From: Chitinophaga sp. Ak27
GTDB taxonomy: Bacteria > Bacteroidota > Bacteroidia > Chitinophagales > Chitinophagaceae
NCBI RefSeq assembly: GCF_012726295.1
Contig: NZ_JABAOB010000001.1
Span: forward strand, 62,001 to 126,000
Direction: 5' to 3'
Length of the DNA: 64,000 bases
Part shown: positions 34,280 through 43,366 of the stretch, in pieces
How the letters are laid out: the number at the start of each line of letters is the position of its first letter
Position numbering within the stretch: position 1 is the stretch's first letter
Made by a program: the position numbers and the translations under genes
The notes under the pieces: generated by a model
What the model saw: the letters and a program-made list of their open reading frames with translations, nothing else
The model's database searches: none
What the model was told of the DNA's origin: nothing

Positions 34280-35728
34280 TTAATAGCCAGGGTTTTGGTC
34301 TTTGATCGGGTCAATCGCTTTATTATAGTTGTATTCAGTAGTAGGAATAGGCCATAGCAGGTGCTTATCTGCTACTGTAATTCCTTTCACCGCCTTAATC
34401 ACTTCTTTTACAATACCCAGCCGCTTCAGGTCAAGCCAGTGCTTACCTTCACTGCAATCTTCATAGGCGCGTTCCTTTACTACCTGGTCTGTGAATGCCT
34501 GCAGGCTTCCATAATCCGCCAGTTTAAAATCAACCGTGGCATCGGCCACCTGTGGGTTTTTACCGTATGCGCGCCGGTGTACCATGTTCAGTTTCTCCAG
34601 TGCATCCGCAGTCGGTCCATTATTGACACGGCTGTCACATTCGGCATAAAACAGCAGCAGGTCAGCATAGCGGTACATCGGGTAATCGTTGCCTGCCGCG
34701 GTGGTGGTAGTTTTGTCGCTGAACTTTTTGTTCAGGATAGTACTTGGCCCCAGGCCAAACGTTTGTACGTACCAGTTAAACTCATATCTCAGGTCTTTTT
34801 TGTCCCAGTCGCGTACAAAAGTGTTGTTCACCGCATCGCTGTACAAGGTATAATATCCACCGGGAGGATAGTATCCGGCTCCCGGGTAATGGGCGTACAT
34901 CGGATACTGAAACCCTTGCCCGTTGGGCTGCCGGGAAAATTTCATATAGAAAATTTCTTCCGGTGTAGTAATAATATCCGGGCCGAACAGTTTATCGAAA
35001 TCAGCCGCCACGGTCACATTTACCAGGGAAAACTTATTGGAGCTGATTACTGCCAGCGCTTTATCGCGGGCTTTCTGGTAGTCACCAAGATTCATATATA
35101 CGTCGGCGAGTACTGTTCCTGCCGCCCATTTGGAGGGGGCGCCGACCAGGCGTCCAGCGTCTGGCAGATTGGCTTCTGCAAACAACAGATCATCTGTGAT
35201 CAGCTGGTACACGGCTGCTTTGGAGCCTCTCGGCACATTCAGAGAATCCATATTAGTTTCCGTGCGGATAGGCACGCCTGCCCAATTACGCACCAGGTAA
35301 AAATACATTAAAGCCCTCATAAACCTCGCCTCGGCGAGGAACTTGCTTTTGTCTGCATCCGATAGATTTTTTCCGGCAGGCGTCCGTTGGATCACAATAT
35401 TCGCATTACGAATTGCTTCATAAAATGTCGCCCACATATCGTTTGTGCGGGTGATGTTATTGTTATCCAGCCCTACGTAATCATTCAACGGTGCATGGCT
35501 GCCACGGCCATACATGTACTCGGTATAGATCTCCTGCTGCACCTGGTAAAGCGCTCCCAGGGACCCTCCTGCACGTATAGGCGTATAAATGGCATTCAAA
35601 CCGGCCTGTACTTCGGCTGCATTATTGTAAAACTGTTCTGCGGCAATCGACTGAGGTTTTTCTTCCAGCAGTTTGGCACAGGAAGCAAACAACAGTACTG
35701 ACAATATAGCGAGGATATTATATTTCAT
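34280..35728 (-). CDS. SusD/RagB-family lipoprotein
   Basis: A 482-residue surface lipoprotein with lipobox FASCAKLLEEKPQSI. The SusD pattern is clear: YNNAAEVQAGLNAIYTPIR near the N-terminus, FLAEARFMRALMYFYLVRNW, then YADLLLFYAECDSRVN and the C-terminal RAYEDCSEGKHWLDLKRLG. It ends in IDPIKDQNPGY, a typical SusD tail. It lies 24 bp after the SusC gene and 5 bp before the oxidoreductase gene. It binds substrate for the SusC receptor. The identity of the substrate is unknown. Confidence 0.95.
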   Translation of the reverse strand: MKYNILAILSVLLFASCAKLLEEKPQSIAAEQFYNNAAEVQAGLNAIYTPIRAGGSLGALYQVQQEIYTEYMYGRGSHAPLNDYVGLDNNNITRTNDMWATFYEAIRNANIVIQRTPAGKNLSDADKSKFLAEARFMRALMYFYLVRNWAGVPIRTETNMDSLNVPRGSKAAVYQLITDDLLFAEANLPDAGRLVGAPSKWAAGTVLADVYMNLGDYQKARDKALAVISSNKFSLVNVTVAADFDKLFGPDIITTPEEIFYMKFSRQPNGQGFQYPMYAHYPGAGYYPPGGYYTLYSDAVNNTFVRDWDKKDLRYEFNWYVQTFGLGPSTILNKKFSDKTTTTAAGNDYPMYRYADLLLFYAECDSRVNNGPTADALEKLNMVHRRAYGKNPQVADATVDFKLADYGSLQAFTDQVVKERAYEDCSEGKHWLDLKRLGIVKEVIKAVKGITVADKHLLWPIPTTEYNYNKAIDPIKDQNPGY

Positions 35729-35752
35729 AACAAAAATTGAAAGGTTGGAAAA

Positions 35753-38700
35753 TCAAAAACCACACCTGATACCAAACGTTACCGACTTATTGGTAGGATA
35801 GGTAGCATAGTCAATACCCTGGTTGACAGAGCTGAGCGCGCCCGGCGCTGTAAGCGATCCATAAGCGTTGATTTCCGGATCATACCACGAATAGCGTGTA
35901 ATCGTAATCAGGTTTTGGCCACTCACGTACACCTGCGCTTTCTTAAACCATTTTACATGCATTTTCTCCAGCGGGATGTTATACGCCAGCTGTATGTTTT
36001 TAAACCGCAGGTAAGAACCGTCTTCTACAAAGCGCGTAGATACATTCCCGGCAAGTGTACGGGTGATCTTTGGATATTTGGTGTGGGTATTTTCCGGTGT
36101 CCAGTGATCGTAAGCCACATCTTCCGGCAGGTTCAGGCCCATGCCCAGATCCAATGTGGCGGCCTTGTTCAGGTTAAAAATATCATTGCCCTTGGAGCCT
36201 TGAATAAAGACAGACAATTCAAATCCTTTGTAGCTGGTCACTGAATTGAACCCATAGGTAAAGTCAGGATTCGGATTACCTATGTAAGTTTTATCGGCAG
36301 CGCTGATCTTCCCATCTTTATTAAGATCGGCATATTGGAGGTTCCCCTTGTCCGTGTAGCCCGTTTCTTCGTAGCCGTAGAAGATACCAAATGGCTGGCC
36401 TTCCCGCAGGAGGTTGACGTAATCATTCAGCGAACCGGTATAGAACGTATTGCCGAAGATATCCTGTCCGTTGTACAATTTCACAATCTTGTTGCGGTTA
36501 AAGGAGATATTGGCATTCACATTCCAGGTAACGGCCTTCTGCAAAATATTTACATCAGCAGAAAATTCCATTCCCTTGTTTTCCATCTCGCCTACATTCT
36601 GGAACGTCATACGATATCCCATGGAAGCGGGCAACTGCACAGTGTTCAGCAGGTTTTTTGTTCTTTTATGATAGAAATCAGCGGTAAAATGCACCAGATC
36701 ATGAAACAGCGCTACGTCTGCACCAAAATCTGCCTGGTAAGTAGTTTCCCATTTCAGGTTACCAGGCATCACCGTGCCGGGTGCAAAAGCGGTATACAAT
36801 GCATCTCCGAAGATGGTGTTGCCAGGCGTCAGCTGGTTCATGGTCTGATAGGGGCTAATAGCGGCACTGCCGGTAGCTCCGTAGCTGGCCCTGACCTTCA
36901 GGTCAGATATGACCTTTGAATTTTTCAGGAAGGGTTCATCACCGGCTCTCCATGCGATGGCAGCGGAAGGGAAATTGCTCCATTTATTACCCGGCGAATA
37001 ACGCGAAGATCCATCCCGGCGTACGCTCACCGTAAAGAGGTATTTGTCCATCAGGGTATAGTTCAACCTGGCCAGGTAAGAGAGCAGTACCCATTTTTCG
37101 TAGCTGCTGCCCGGAACGCCAGGTGTGCCCGCGCTGCCGAGGGAACCTGTTTGCGTTACATCGCTGAGAAAACCAATGCCGGAACCAGTCATGGTGGTAC
37201 GCACAAAATCCTGGTACGTAAAACCGGCTATGGCATTGATATTATGTATCCCGATCTTTTTGTTGTAGGTCAACAAGTTTTCATTGAGCAGGCTGGTCGA
37301 TTGCGTTGTCTTAACCGTGGCCGATCCTACAGAGTTGGTAGAAGGTTCAATGTTGGCATAATAGTCAGACCTGTCGTTCAGGTTGTCGATCCCCCCGGAG
37401 ATGCGGAGGGAGAGGTCTGCCCAGGGTTTGATGGTCAGCGCTGCATTGGAAAACACCCGGTCTCCTTTGAGGCGGTCGGAAATCTCGTTAAGCGGTATCA
37501 TCGGGTTGATGATTGCATTCGAAATAAAAGGATACGCTGTATTGAGCCGGCGGTAGCTGCCATTGGGCAGATAAGGTGTGAGTGTGGGCGGCGCCATCAG
37601 CATAGCGGAGATGAGGTCGCTACCACGGTTGCCGAGGCTGGAATTCTGGCTACGTGTATTCATACGTGTTAACGTAGCATTGTACGACACGTTGAAAATT
37701 TTACTGATATCATGATCTATGCTGCCGCGTACAGAATAGCGTTTATAATCGCTGTTGCGTACAATACCATCCTGCAGGAACATGCCGGCGGAGAGGGAAA
37801 AGCGGGTTCTGTCTGAACCGCCGCTGACGGTAGCACTGGTATTATAGATAGGCGCATTATGCATCACGAGGTCCTGCCAGTTGGTACCGGGATTGAGTCC
37901 AAACGAGTCGATTTGTCCTTTCGTGAAATAGGGCGCCAGGCCATCATTGGCTGCCTGTTCATTATACAGGGTGGCATATTGTTGGGCATTCATCAGTTTC
38001 ATTTTCCGGGAAACCGACTGAATGGTATATCCGGCGGTTACTTCCACATTGGTAGGATCTTTTTTGCGCCCTGTTTTGGTGGTGATGATCACGATGCCAT
38101 TGGCGCCACGGGAGCCATAGATAGCCGTGGAAGAGGCATCTTTCAGGATCTCCATCGATGCAATATCTGAGGGCTGTAAGAAAGTGGGATTGCCATTATA
38201 CGGAAATCCATCGATGACATATAGCGGATCGTTTCCCCCCATGATAGAATTGATTCCGCGGATGCGCACACTGATGGCGCTACCGGGAGCGCCATTGTTC
38301 TGGATCACCCGAACGCCCGGTGCCCGGCCACTGAGCGCCTGCATTATATTAGTATTAGGTTGCGCCGTGATGTCGGCAGACTTTATTTGTGATACGGAGC
38401 CGGTAAGATCACTTTTTTTGGCGGTGCCATAGCCAATCACCACAACTTCAGTAGCGTTGTTAACGTCAGCATCCAGCCGGATCAGTAAGGGCTGTTTTGC
38501 AGCGGCAGACACCTCCTGGGGCTTGTAGCCGATATAGGATATAACGAGAACGGCCGTACGGGGAGCTGTTAATTTAAAATAGCCATCGGTGTTAGTTTGC
38601 GTGCCGGTCTTGCTGCCTTTCACCACCACGGTGGCGCCGGGCAGTGGTTCTCCGGCGGCGCCAGTCACACGCCCGGTTACTTCCTGCTGTTCCTGGAGCG

Positions 38701-39091
38701 GAGCGGCAGGTAGGTTGTTGTGCTTGGTCTCCACCGATTCAATGACAATGTTCTGTCCCACGATGCTCCAGGCAAGCGATTGTTGACGGAGACACAGCTC
38801 CAGTACTTTTTCCAGGGGTGCTAACTTTACGTCTACTGTCACCCGGCTGGCCTTATCGAGCAAGCGGTGATCAAAGAAAAAGACGTACCCGGTTTGCTTT
38901 TCAATGGCACGGAAAATTTTTTCAAGTGGCGCATTCCTTTCAGACAGGGACACATTCTGGGAATAGCCCCTGGCACTTACCTGTAAACAGGCGCATAATA
39001 AGATGACGGCTGACAATTTCATAGCCAGAAACATTTTAGCGATACCGTTTGGTTGATGGACCGGTCGCCTGCAAATAGAATTAAATTGCAT
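35753..39091 (-). CDS. SusC/RagA-family TonB-dependent receptor with STN domain
   Basis: 1112 residues from the ATG at 39091 (MQFNSICRRPVHQPNGIAKM). An upstream in-frame start at 39169 would add 26 residues. I prefer 39091 because the peptide looks like the usual N-terminus of this family. The signal ends near LQVSARGYSQ. The STN domain (IFRAIEKQTGYVFFFDHRLL) is followed by a carboxypeptidase-like domain (VTGRVTGAAGEPLPGATVVV), a plug with STAIYGSRGANGIVIITTKT and a large barrel ending in GIRCGF. The STN domain and the adjacent FecR/ECF sigma genes indicate a trans-envelope signalling receptor: substrate binding would release the sigma factor to activate this operon. Confidence 0.95.
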   Translation of the reverse strand: MQFNSICRRPVHQPNGIAKMFLAMKLSAVILLCACLQVSARGYSQNVSLSERNAPLEKIFRAIEKQTGYVFFFDHRLLDKASRVTVDVKLAPLEKVLELCLRQQSLAWSIVGQNIVIESVETKHNNLPAAPLQEQQEVTGRVTGAAGEPLPGATVVVKGSKTGTQTNTDGYFKLTAPRTAVLVISYIGYKPQEVSAAAKQPLLIRLDADVNNATEVVVIGYGTAKKSDLTGSVSQIKSADITAQPNTNIMQALSGRAPGVRVIQNNGAPGSAISVRIRGINSIMGGNDPLYVIDGFPYNGNPTFLQPSDIASMEILKDASSTAIYGSRGANGIVIITTKTGRKKDPTNVEVTAGYTIQSVSRKMKLMNAQQYATLYNEQAANDGLAPYFTKGQIDSFGLNPGTNWQDLVMHNAPIYNTSATVSGGSDRTRFSLSAGMFLQDGIVRNSDYKRYSVRGSIDHDISKIFNVSYNATLTRMNTRSQNSSLGNRGSDLISAMLMAPPTLTPYLPNGSYRRLNTAYPFISNAIINPMIPLNEISDRLKGDRVFSNAALTIKPWADLSLRISGGIDNLNDRSDYYANIEPSTNSVGSATVKTTQSTSLLNENLLTYNKKIGIHNINAIAGFTYQDFVRTTMTGSGIGFLSDVTQTGSLGSAGTPGVPGSSYEKWVLLSYLARLNYTLMDKYLFTVSVRRDGSSRYSPGNKWSNFPSAAIAWRAGDEPFLKNSKVISDLKVRASYGATGSAAISPYQTMNQLTPGNTIFGDALYTAFAPGTVMPGNLKWETTYQADFGADVALFHDLVHFTADFYHKRTKNLLNTVQLPASMGYRMTFQNVGEMENKGMEFSADVNILQKAVTWNVNANISFNRNKIVKLYNGQDIFGNTFYTGSLNDYVNLLREGQPFGIFYGYEETGYTDKGNLQYADLNKDGKISAADKTYIGNPNPDFTYGFNSVTSYKGFELSVFIQGSKGNDIFNLNKAATLDLGMGLNLPEDVAYDHWTPENTHTKYPKITRTLAGNVSTRFVEDGSYLRFKNIQLAYNIPLEKMHVKWFKKAQVYVSGQNLITITRYSWYDPEINAYGSLTAPGALSSVNQGIDYATYPTNKSVTFGIRCGF

Positions 39092-39263
39092 ACTTTTGAT
39101 TTGTTTGGGTAATAAAAGCCCCGTCCCGGTATAAAAACCAGGGAGAGAGAGTCGTGGAACGATTTTCATGGGTTACCCAAATGCCTGCCGGGAGTGCTCC
39201 AACACTTCCGGTTTCTTTTTGAGCCCCGCGATGTTAATTACTCATCTTTCATAACGTTTATTT

Positions 39264-40436
39264 TCATGGTATTACAATGATCTTCTTGTTTTCTATCTTA
39301 AAATGAACTTTGCTTAACGCGAGTATTTTCAGTACCTCTTCTATGCTGCTGTTCCGGGAAATTTTACCGCCGAATTCCCGGTCAGGAACACCGCCTTCAT
39401 AAGCGATGTCCACATCATACCAACGGGAGATTTGCCGTAATACACCCGGCAGTTTTTCATGGTAAAACTGGAAGTACCCATTCTTCCAGGCAACGATTTC
39501 ATCTACATCCACCTGGTCGATAACGGCCAGCTGCCCCTGCTGGTCCATCCGCAGTTGCTGCCCCGGGCGTAACGTGGTTTGTGTACCGCCGGCATTTACT
39601 TTCACGGCGCCTTCCAGCAGCGTGGTTTTGATGGCTGCTTCTTCCGTATAGGCCATTACGTTAAAGTGGGTACCCAGCACCTGTATATCCATGTTGTTCA
39701 CCTTTACATGGAAAGGTTTTCCCGGCATAGCAGCCACTTCAAAGTAAGCCTCTCCTGTGAGCTGTACGGTACGGTCGGCCCCTGTGAAGGCGGTTGGATA
39801 ACTCAGGCTGGATGCTGCGTTGATCCAAACCCGTGTGCCATCCGGTAAGGTGATGCGGAACTGCCCCCCGCGTGGAATGGAAAGGGTATTGTATTGCAGG
39901 CTCCCGGAAATGTTGCTGCCATTTGCTTTATAAGCCAGCTGCCCGCTATCTACCTGCACAATCTGTACATTGCCCTGCTGCGCAAGCGCGCCGTTGCCGG
40001 TGCTGTCGAGCGTAATGGTGCTGCCATCTGCCAGGGTGAGTATAGCCTTGTTACTGCCGGGCACTACACCATGTGCAGGCGGTGGCGTATAAACGGCTAT
40101 TGGCTGTTGCCGGCTGCGGAAGTGGCGGAACAGGGTGGTCGTCCCAACTATCATCAGTAAGACAGCAGCGGCAGCAGCCGGGTATATCCACCGACGCCGG
40201 GTCACTGGTACAATGGTCGTTTCAGCCGGCCGGATGGCAGCGTATATTTGTTCCATCCGCTCCGGGTCAGCATAGCCATGCCGGGTATTGTCCTGTAACA
40301 GTGCCAGCAGGGCCTCCTGCCATTCTTCCTGTTCATGGCCCTCCCGCAGGGATTCCCAGAGCCGGAGGGTTTCTTCCTCACTCAGTTCCTCGTTGAGGTA
40401 TCGTATGATCAGGGTTGATAAAGGTGTTGATTCCAT
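39264..40436 (-). CDS. FecR-family anti-sigma factor
   Basis: 390 residues: a cytoplasmic N-terminal region (about 1-80, LIRYLNEELSEEETLRLWES), one TM helix (WIYPAAAAAVLLMIVGTTTL, about 85-105), a periplasmic FecR domain (SIPRGGQFRITLPDGTRVWI, then AYFEVAAMPGKPFHVKVNN) and a C-terminal DUF4974/STN-like segment (ISRWYDVDIAYEGGVPDREF). The protein should hold the ECF sigma factor until the STN domain of the SusC receptor signals. The gene sits between the sigma factor gene (72 bp) and the receptor gene, the standard order. Confidence 0.95.
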   Translation of the reverse strand: MESTPLSTLIIRYLNEELSEEETLRLWESLREGHEQEEWQEALLALLQDNTRHGYADPERMEQIYAAIRPAETTIVPVTRRRWIYPAAAAAVLLMIVGTTTLFRHFRSRQQPIAVYTPPPAHGVVPGSNKAILTLADGSTITLDSTGNGALAQQGNVQIVQVDSGQLAYKANGSNISGSLQYNTLSIPRGGQFRITLPDGTRVWINAASSLSYPTAFTGADRTVQLTGEAYFEVAAMPGKPFHVKVNNMDIQVLGTHFNVMAYTEEAAIKTTLLEGAVKVNAGGTQTTLRPGQQLRMDQQGQLAVIDQVDVDEIVAWKNGYFQFYHEKLPGVLRQISRWYDVDIAYEGGVPDREFGGKISRNSSIEEVLKILALSKVHFKIENKKIIVIP

Positions 40437-40508
40437 AGCCGGTATACGACGTTATATAGTAAAGACGCCTGGTTGGAAAAGAAGGAGGTGCCGGTTGGAA
40501 AATTTTTT

Positions 40509-41111
40509 TTATCCGCAAACAATGAGTTGCAGCGCGCAGTACAATAGTAACGGAACGCCGGGATAATGGGCGAGGAATTTACGGAGAGACGCTAATGCCT
40601 GTACAATATAGCTCTTGATAGTAATGCGGGATACGCCCATGGCCTGCGCAATCTCTTCATGCCCTTTACCTTCAAAGCGGCTCATCCGGAAAGCTTTCTG
40701 TTGCTGGGGAGGTAAACGGCGGATAGCGCTATGGATGGCGCCTTCCAGTTCTTTGAACTCTGCCCTGGCTTCTGCCCCTGAATGAGCCACTTCCTGGTGG
40801 TAGTCGAGCAGGTACCGCCGGTAAGCATCCTGGGAGGATAATTTACGCAGGCGGCTATAAAGCTGGTTGCGGGCCATCACAAAAAAATATGATTCCAGCT
40901 TCTCTACCTGTACTAATTGTGCACGTTTTTCCCAAAGTGTTACAAACACCTCCTGGGCAATATCTTCTGCTATATCGGGAGAACGGGAAAGCAATAACGC
41001 AGAAGAATACACGGCATCCCAATGACGTACGAACAGTTCACGATATGCTGTGGCATCGCCCTCAGCCAACCGCTTCAGTAGCTCATTTTCACTTGGTGGA
41101 ATTGCTTGCAT
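40509..41111 (-). CDS. ECF RNA polymerase sigma factor
   Basis: About 200 residues from the ATG at 41111 (MQAIPPSENELLKRLAEGDA). An earlier in-frame ATG at 41153 adds 14 residues. Region 2 reads YRELFVRHWDAVYSSALLLS followed by DIAEDIAQEVFVTLWEK. Region 4 reads LPPQQQKAFRMSRFEGKGHE and then MGVSRITIKSYIVQALASL. This is the FecI-like Bacteroidota family (SigW-related, TIGR02985 type). With the FecR-type anti-sigma and the STN-bearing SusC it forms the regulatory module for the Sus-like operon downstream. Its promoter target cannot be read with confidence. Confidence 0.95.
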   Translation of the reverse strand: MQAIPPSENELLKRLAEGDATAYRELFVRHWDAVYSSALLLSRSPDIAEDIAQEVFVTLWEKRAQLVQVEKLESYFFVMARNQLYSRLRKLSSQDAYRRYLLDYHQEVAHSGAEARAEFKELEGAIHSAIRRLPPQQQKAFRMSRFEGKGHEEIAQAMGVSRITIKSYIVQALASLRKFLAHYPGVPLLLYCALQLIVCG

Positions 41112-41195
41112 CGTTGGAATAGCCGGGCACCTCTGTTCTTCCCGGTGTTTCAAAAATAATAAATCTTATCTATTGTCCGATATGACTTCCCATCA

Positions 41196-42464
41196 TCAGA
41201 TAGTCCACTCTCCTTTTAGCTTCCTCATTAATAACTGATCAGCTTCTTTATCGTTCAAAAAGTTTTCCACTGCAGGATCCCACTTCAGCGGGCGTTTCAG
41301 CTCATAGGCAATATTACCTAATGCACAAACGGAGGAAGTCCGGTGCCCGGTTTCTGCATCTGCTACCACCGGTTTCGACCGGTCGCGCATGGCCGACAAA
41401 AAGTCTATGTAATGATTGTCGCTGAAATGTACCCTTTGCTGTCCATCGCCGATAACCGTATCCCGGAGCGCCAACGGATTCGTTTCCAGCTTACCGCGTT
41501 CAATGATAATATTTCCTTTGGTGCCGATGAATTCAATATTTTTCTTGCCGGTATCATGTTGCGTCATCACCACACCGTTCTGGTAAACATAAGTCAGGTA
41601 AGGATGTTCCTGGCCATCCGGCGGATAGATCGCTACCGGTCCTGAATGGTCCATGTTCAATCCCCATTGCGCAATATCATACATATGTGCGCCCCAATCG
41701 GCCTGAAAGCCTCCGCCGAGGCCTTTATAGTAACGCCATTCCGCCCACAGTGAAGCACTGGGGTAAGGATTCAGTTTGTTATTATAGGGCACATACTCAT
41801 TTGGCCCCAGCCACATCTCCCAGTTGAGATCAGCCGGCAAGGTTTCCGCAGGCAGGTCAAACGGCCGTGGACCGTCGCCCACACTGATTTTAATCTCTTT
41901 AATATCCCCGATGTAACCATTGCGCACCAGTTCAACTCCCTGCCGGAACTCACGCGCAGAGCGCTGCATACTACCGGTCTGGAATATACGCCCGTATTTT
42001 TTTGCCGCATCGGCCATTGCCCGGCTTTCTTTCACCGACAGCGCCAGCGGCTTCTCACAATAAATATCCTTGCCCGCGGCAGCTGCCTTCACCGCCATCA
42101 CAGCATGCCAATGGTCGGGTGTGGCAATCACCACTCCATCGATATCTTTCCTTTGTAATATCTCCCTAAAATCACCATATCCTTTACAGGACTTATCGCG
42201 CTTCCCGCCCAACGCCTTAATGAATTCATCCACCTTGCGCTGATATACATCCGCTACCGCCAATATCTCCACCTGGTCTGTTGCCTTAAAACGGTCCCGT
42301 AAGCCTATCGCCTGGTGACCGGCGCCAATAAAACCAATGTTAATCCTGTCGCTCGGCGCCAGGAAACCCTTTCCGCCCAGTACATGCCGTGGCAGGATAA
42401 AAAAGGTGGATAATGCAGCGGCGTTCTGCAAAAACTTTCTTCTGGAGGTTATTTTTTTGCTCAT
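41196..42464 (-). CDS. Gfo/Idh/MocA-family oxidoreductase with Tat signal
   Basis: 422 residues. A twin-arginine signal is visible (TSRRKFLQNAAALSTFFILP). The NAD(P)-binding motif follows (RINIGFIGAGHQAIGLRDRF). The family EKP motif (YCEKPLALS) and the DWGAHMYDIAQWGL block with a catalytic-type Asp/His are intact. Proteins of this secreted subgroup use tightly bound NAD(P) and act on sugars or inositols, or as glycosidase-like enzymes through a redox mechanism (GH109-like). Encoded on the same strand as, and 84 bp upstream of, the sigma factor gene, it may be part of the same catabolic locus. It is divergent from the sigma-54 operon. Confidence 0.9.
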   Translation of the reverse strand: MSKKITSRRKFLQNAAALSTFFILPRHVLGGKGFLAPSDRINIGFIGAGHQAIGLRDRFKATDQVEILAVADVYQRKVDEFIKALGGKRDKSCKGYGDFREILQRKDIDGVVIATPDHWHAVMAVKAAAAGKDIYCEKPLALSVKESRAMADAAKKYGRIFQTGSMQRSAREFRQGVELVRNGYIGDIKEIKISVGDGPRPFDLPAETLPADLNWEMWLGPNEYVPYNNKLNPYPSASLWAEWRYYKGLGGGFQADWGAHMYDIAQWGLNMDHSGPVAIYPPDGQEHPYLTYVYQNGVVMTQHDTGKKNIEFIGTKGNIIIERGKLETNPLALRDTVIGDGQQRVHFSDNHYIDFLSAMRDRSKPVVADAETGHRTSSVCALGNIAYELKRPLKWDPAVENFLNDKEADQLLMRKLKGEWTI

Positions 42465-42601
42465 TGGCTGAATAAAGTTTTAACGAAAAGAGGAGGAAAT
42501 AAATCCGGCACTTAAACTAATACATTAAAAATCGATATGCAATAGTTTGTTGCAACCATCTCCCTCGTAAAAGACGCACCTTTTCTCTGCGCTGTTCATA
42601 A

Positions 42602-42621
42602 TTTTACGAAATAACGTAAAA
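42602..42621. promoter_or_regulatory. Palindrome TTTTACG-N6-CGTAAAA, candidate activator site of the ten-gene operon
   Basis: TTTTACG (42602-42608), AAATAA, CGTAAAA (42615-42621). Its centre is 88 bp upstream of the predicted start of the sigma-54-type transcript, a normal position for an enhancer. The inner 16-mer TTACGAAATAACGTAA matches the palindrome at 54962-54977 in 14 of 16 positions. A further half-site CGTAAAA lies at 42566-42572. Confidence 0.65.
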
Positions 42622-42673
42622 ATTAAATTCATCAAAATACCTATAATCAACTGATAATCAATTTTATACAAAC

Positions 42674-42688
42674 AGGCATCTGAATTGC
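42674..42688 (+). promoter_or_regulatory. Sigma-54-type -24/-12 promoter of the ten-gene operon
   Basis: AGGCAT (42674-42679), five bases, TTGC (42685-42688): GG and GC are exactly 10 bp apart and the -12 box is a perfect TTGC. Predicted start near 42700, giving a 12-nt AT-rich leader before the ATG at 42712. The operon itself encodes a sigma-54 activator. Confidence 0.65.
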
Positions 42689-42711
42689 CTCACCGGGAGC
42701 AAATTTTTAAA

Positions 42712-43344
42712 ATGAAACCATCTACCCACTTATTGTCTCCCGACAACCACGCACTTATCCTGATCGATTTTGAAGGCCAAATGGGCTTTGCTACCAAAAG
42801 CATTGCTTTGAATGAGCTAAGAACCAATACTGCCGTCATTGCCGGTGCATCCAGGATATTTAATGTTGCCACCGTGGTGACCACTGTAGCGGAGCAATCT
42901 TTCTCCGGTCCTGTATTTCCCGAAATTGAAGAATTCTACCCACAGGCTACCTCCGGCTACATCGACCGTACTTCCATGAATACCTGGGAAGATGAAGCCG
43001 CTTACAAAACCATTGTCGGAAAAGGAAAAAAGAAACTTGTGATGGCCGGGCTGTGGACAGGCGTTTGCATTGTAGGCCCTGCCCTGTCGGCACTAGATGA
43101 AGGCTATGATGTATACGTTATCACCGATGCCTGTGGCGATGTAAGCACCGAAGCCCATGAACGCGCCGTTCAAAGGATGGTGCATGCCGGCGTGAAACCG
43201 ATGACTTCCATTCAATACCTGCTGGAACTGCAGCGTGACTGGGCCCGCCAGGAAACCTATCAGGCGGTTACTGATCTCATGAAAAAATATGGCGGCGCTT
43301 ATGGCATCGGTATCCATTATGCCCACCATATGCTGAAACACTAA
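42712..43344 (+). CDS. Isochorismatase-like cysteine hydrolase (YcaC-type)
   Basis: 210 residues from the ATG at 42712. A TTG nine codons upstream overlaps the -12 box, so I reject it. The catalytic triad of the superfamily is visible: Asp19 (LILIDFEGQM), a Lys at about 108 (KGKKKLVMAG) and Cys119 (LWTGVCIVGP). The cis-peptide region and the DACGDVSTEAHERAVQRM block match the YcaC-like subgroup, whose natural substrate is unknown (amide or imide hydrolysis is assumed). First gene of the sigma-54-type operon, with 22 bp before the next gene. Confidence 0.9.
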   Translation: MKPSTHLLSPDNHALILIDFEGQMGFATKSIALNELRTNTAVIAGASRIFNVATVVTTVAEQSFSGPVFPEIEEFYPQATSGYIDRTSMNTWEDEAAYKTIVGKGKKKLVMAGLWTGVCIVGPALSALDEGYDVYVITDACGDVSTEAHERAVQRMVHAGVKPMTSIQYLLELQRDWARQETYQAVTDLMKKYGGAYGIGIHYAHHMLKH

Positions 43345-43366
43345 TTATCAGTTAAAACCGTTCCAA

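Noticed and set aside
42685..42711. TTG start for the isochorismatase-like protein
   Set aside because: It would sit in the -12 box of the proposed promoter and adds nine residues without family support.
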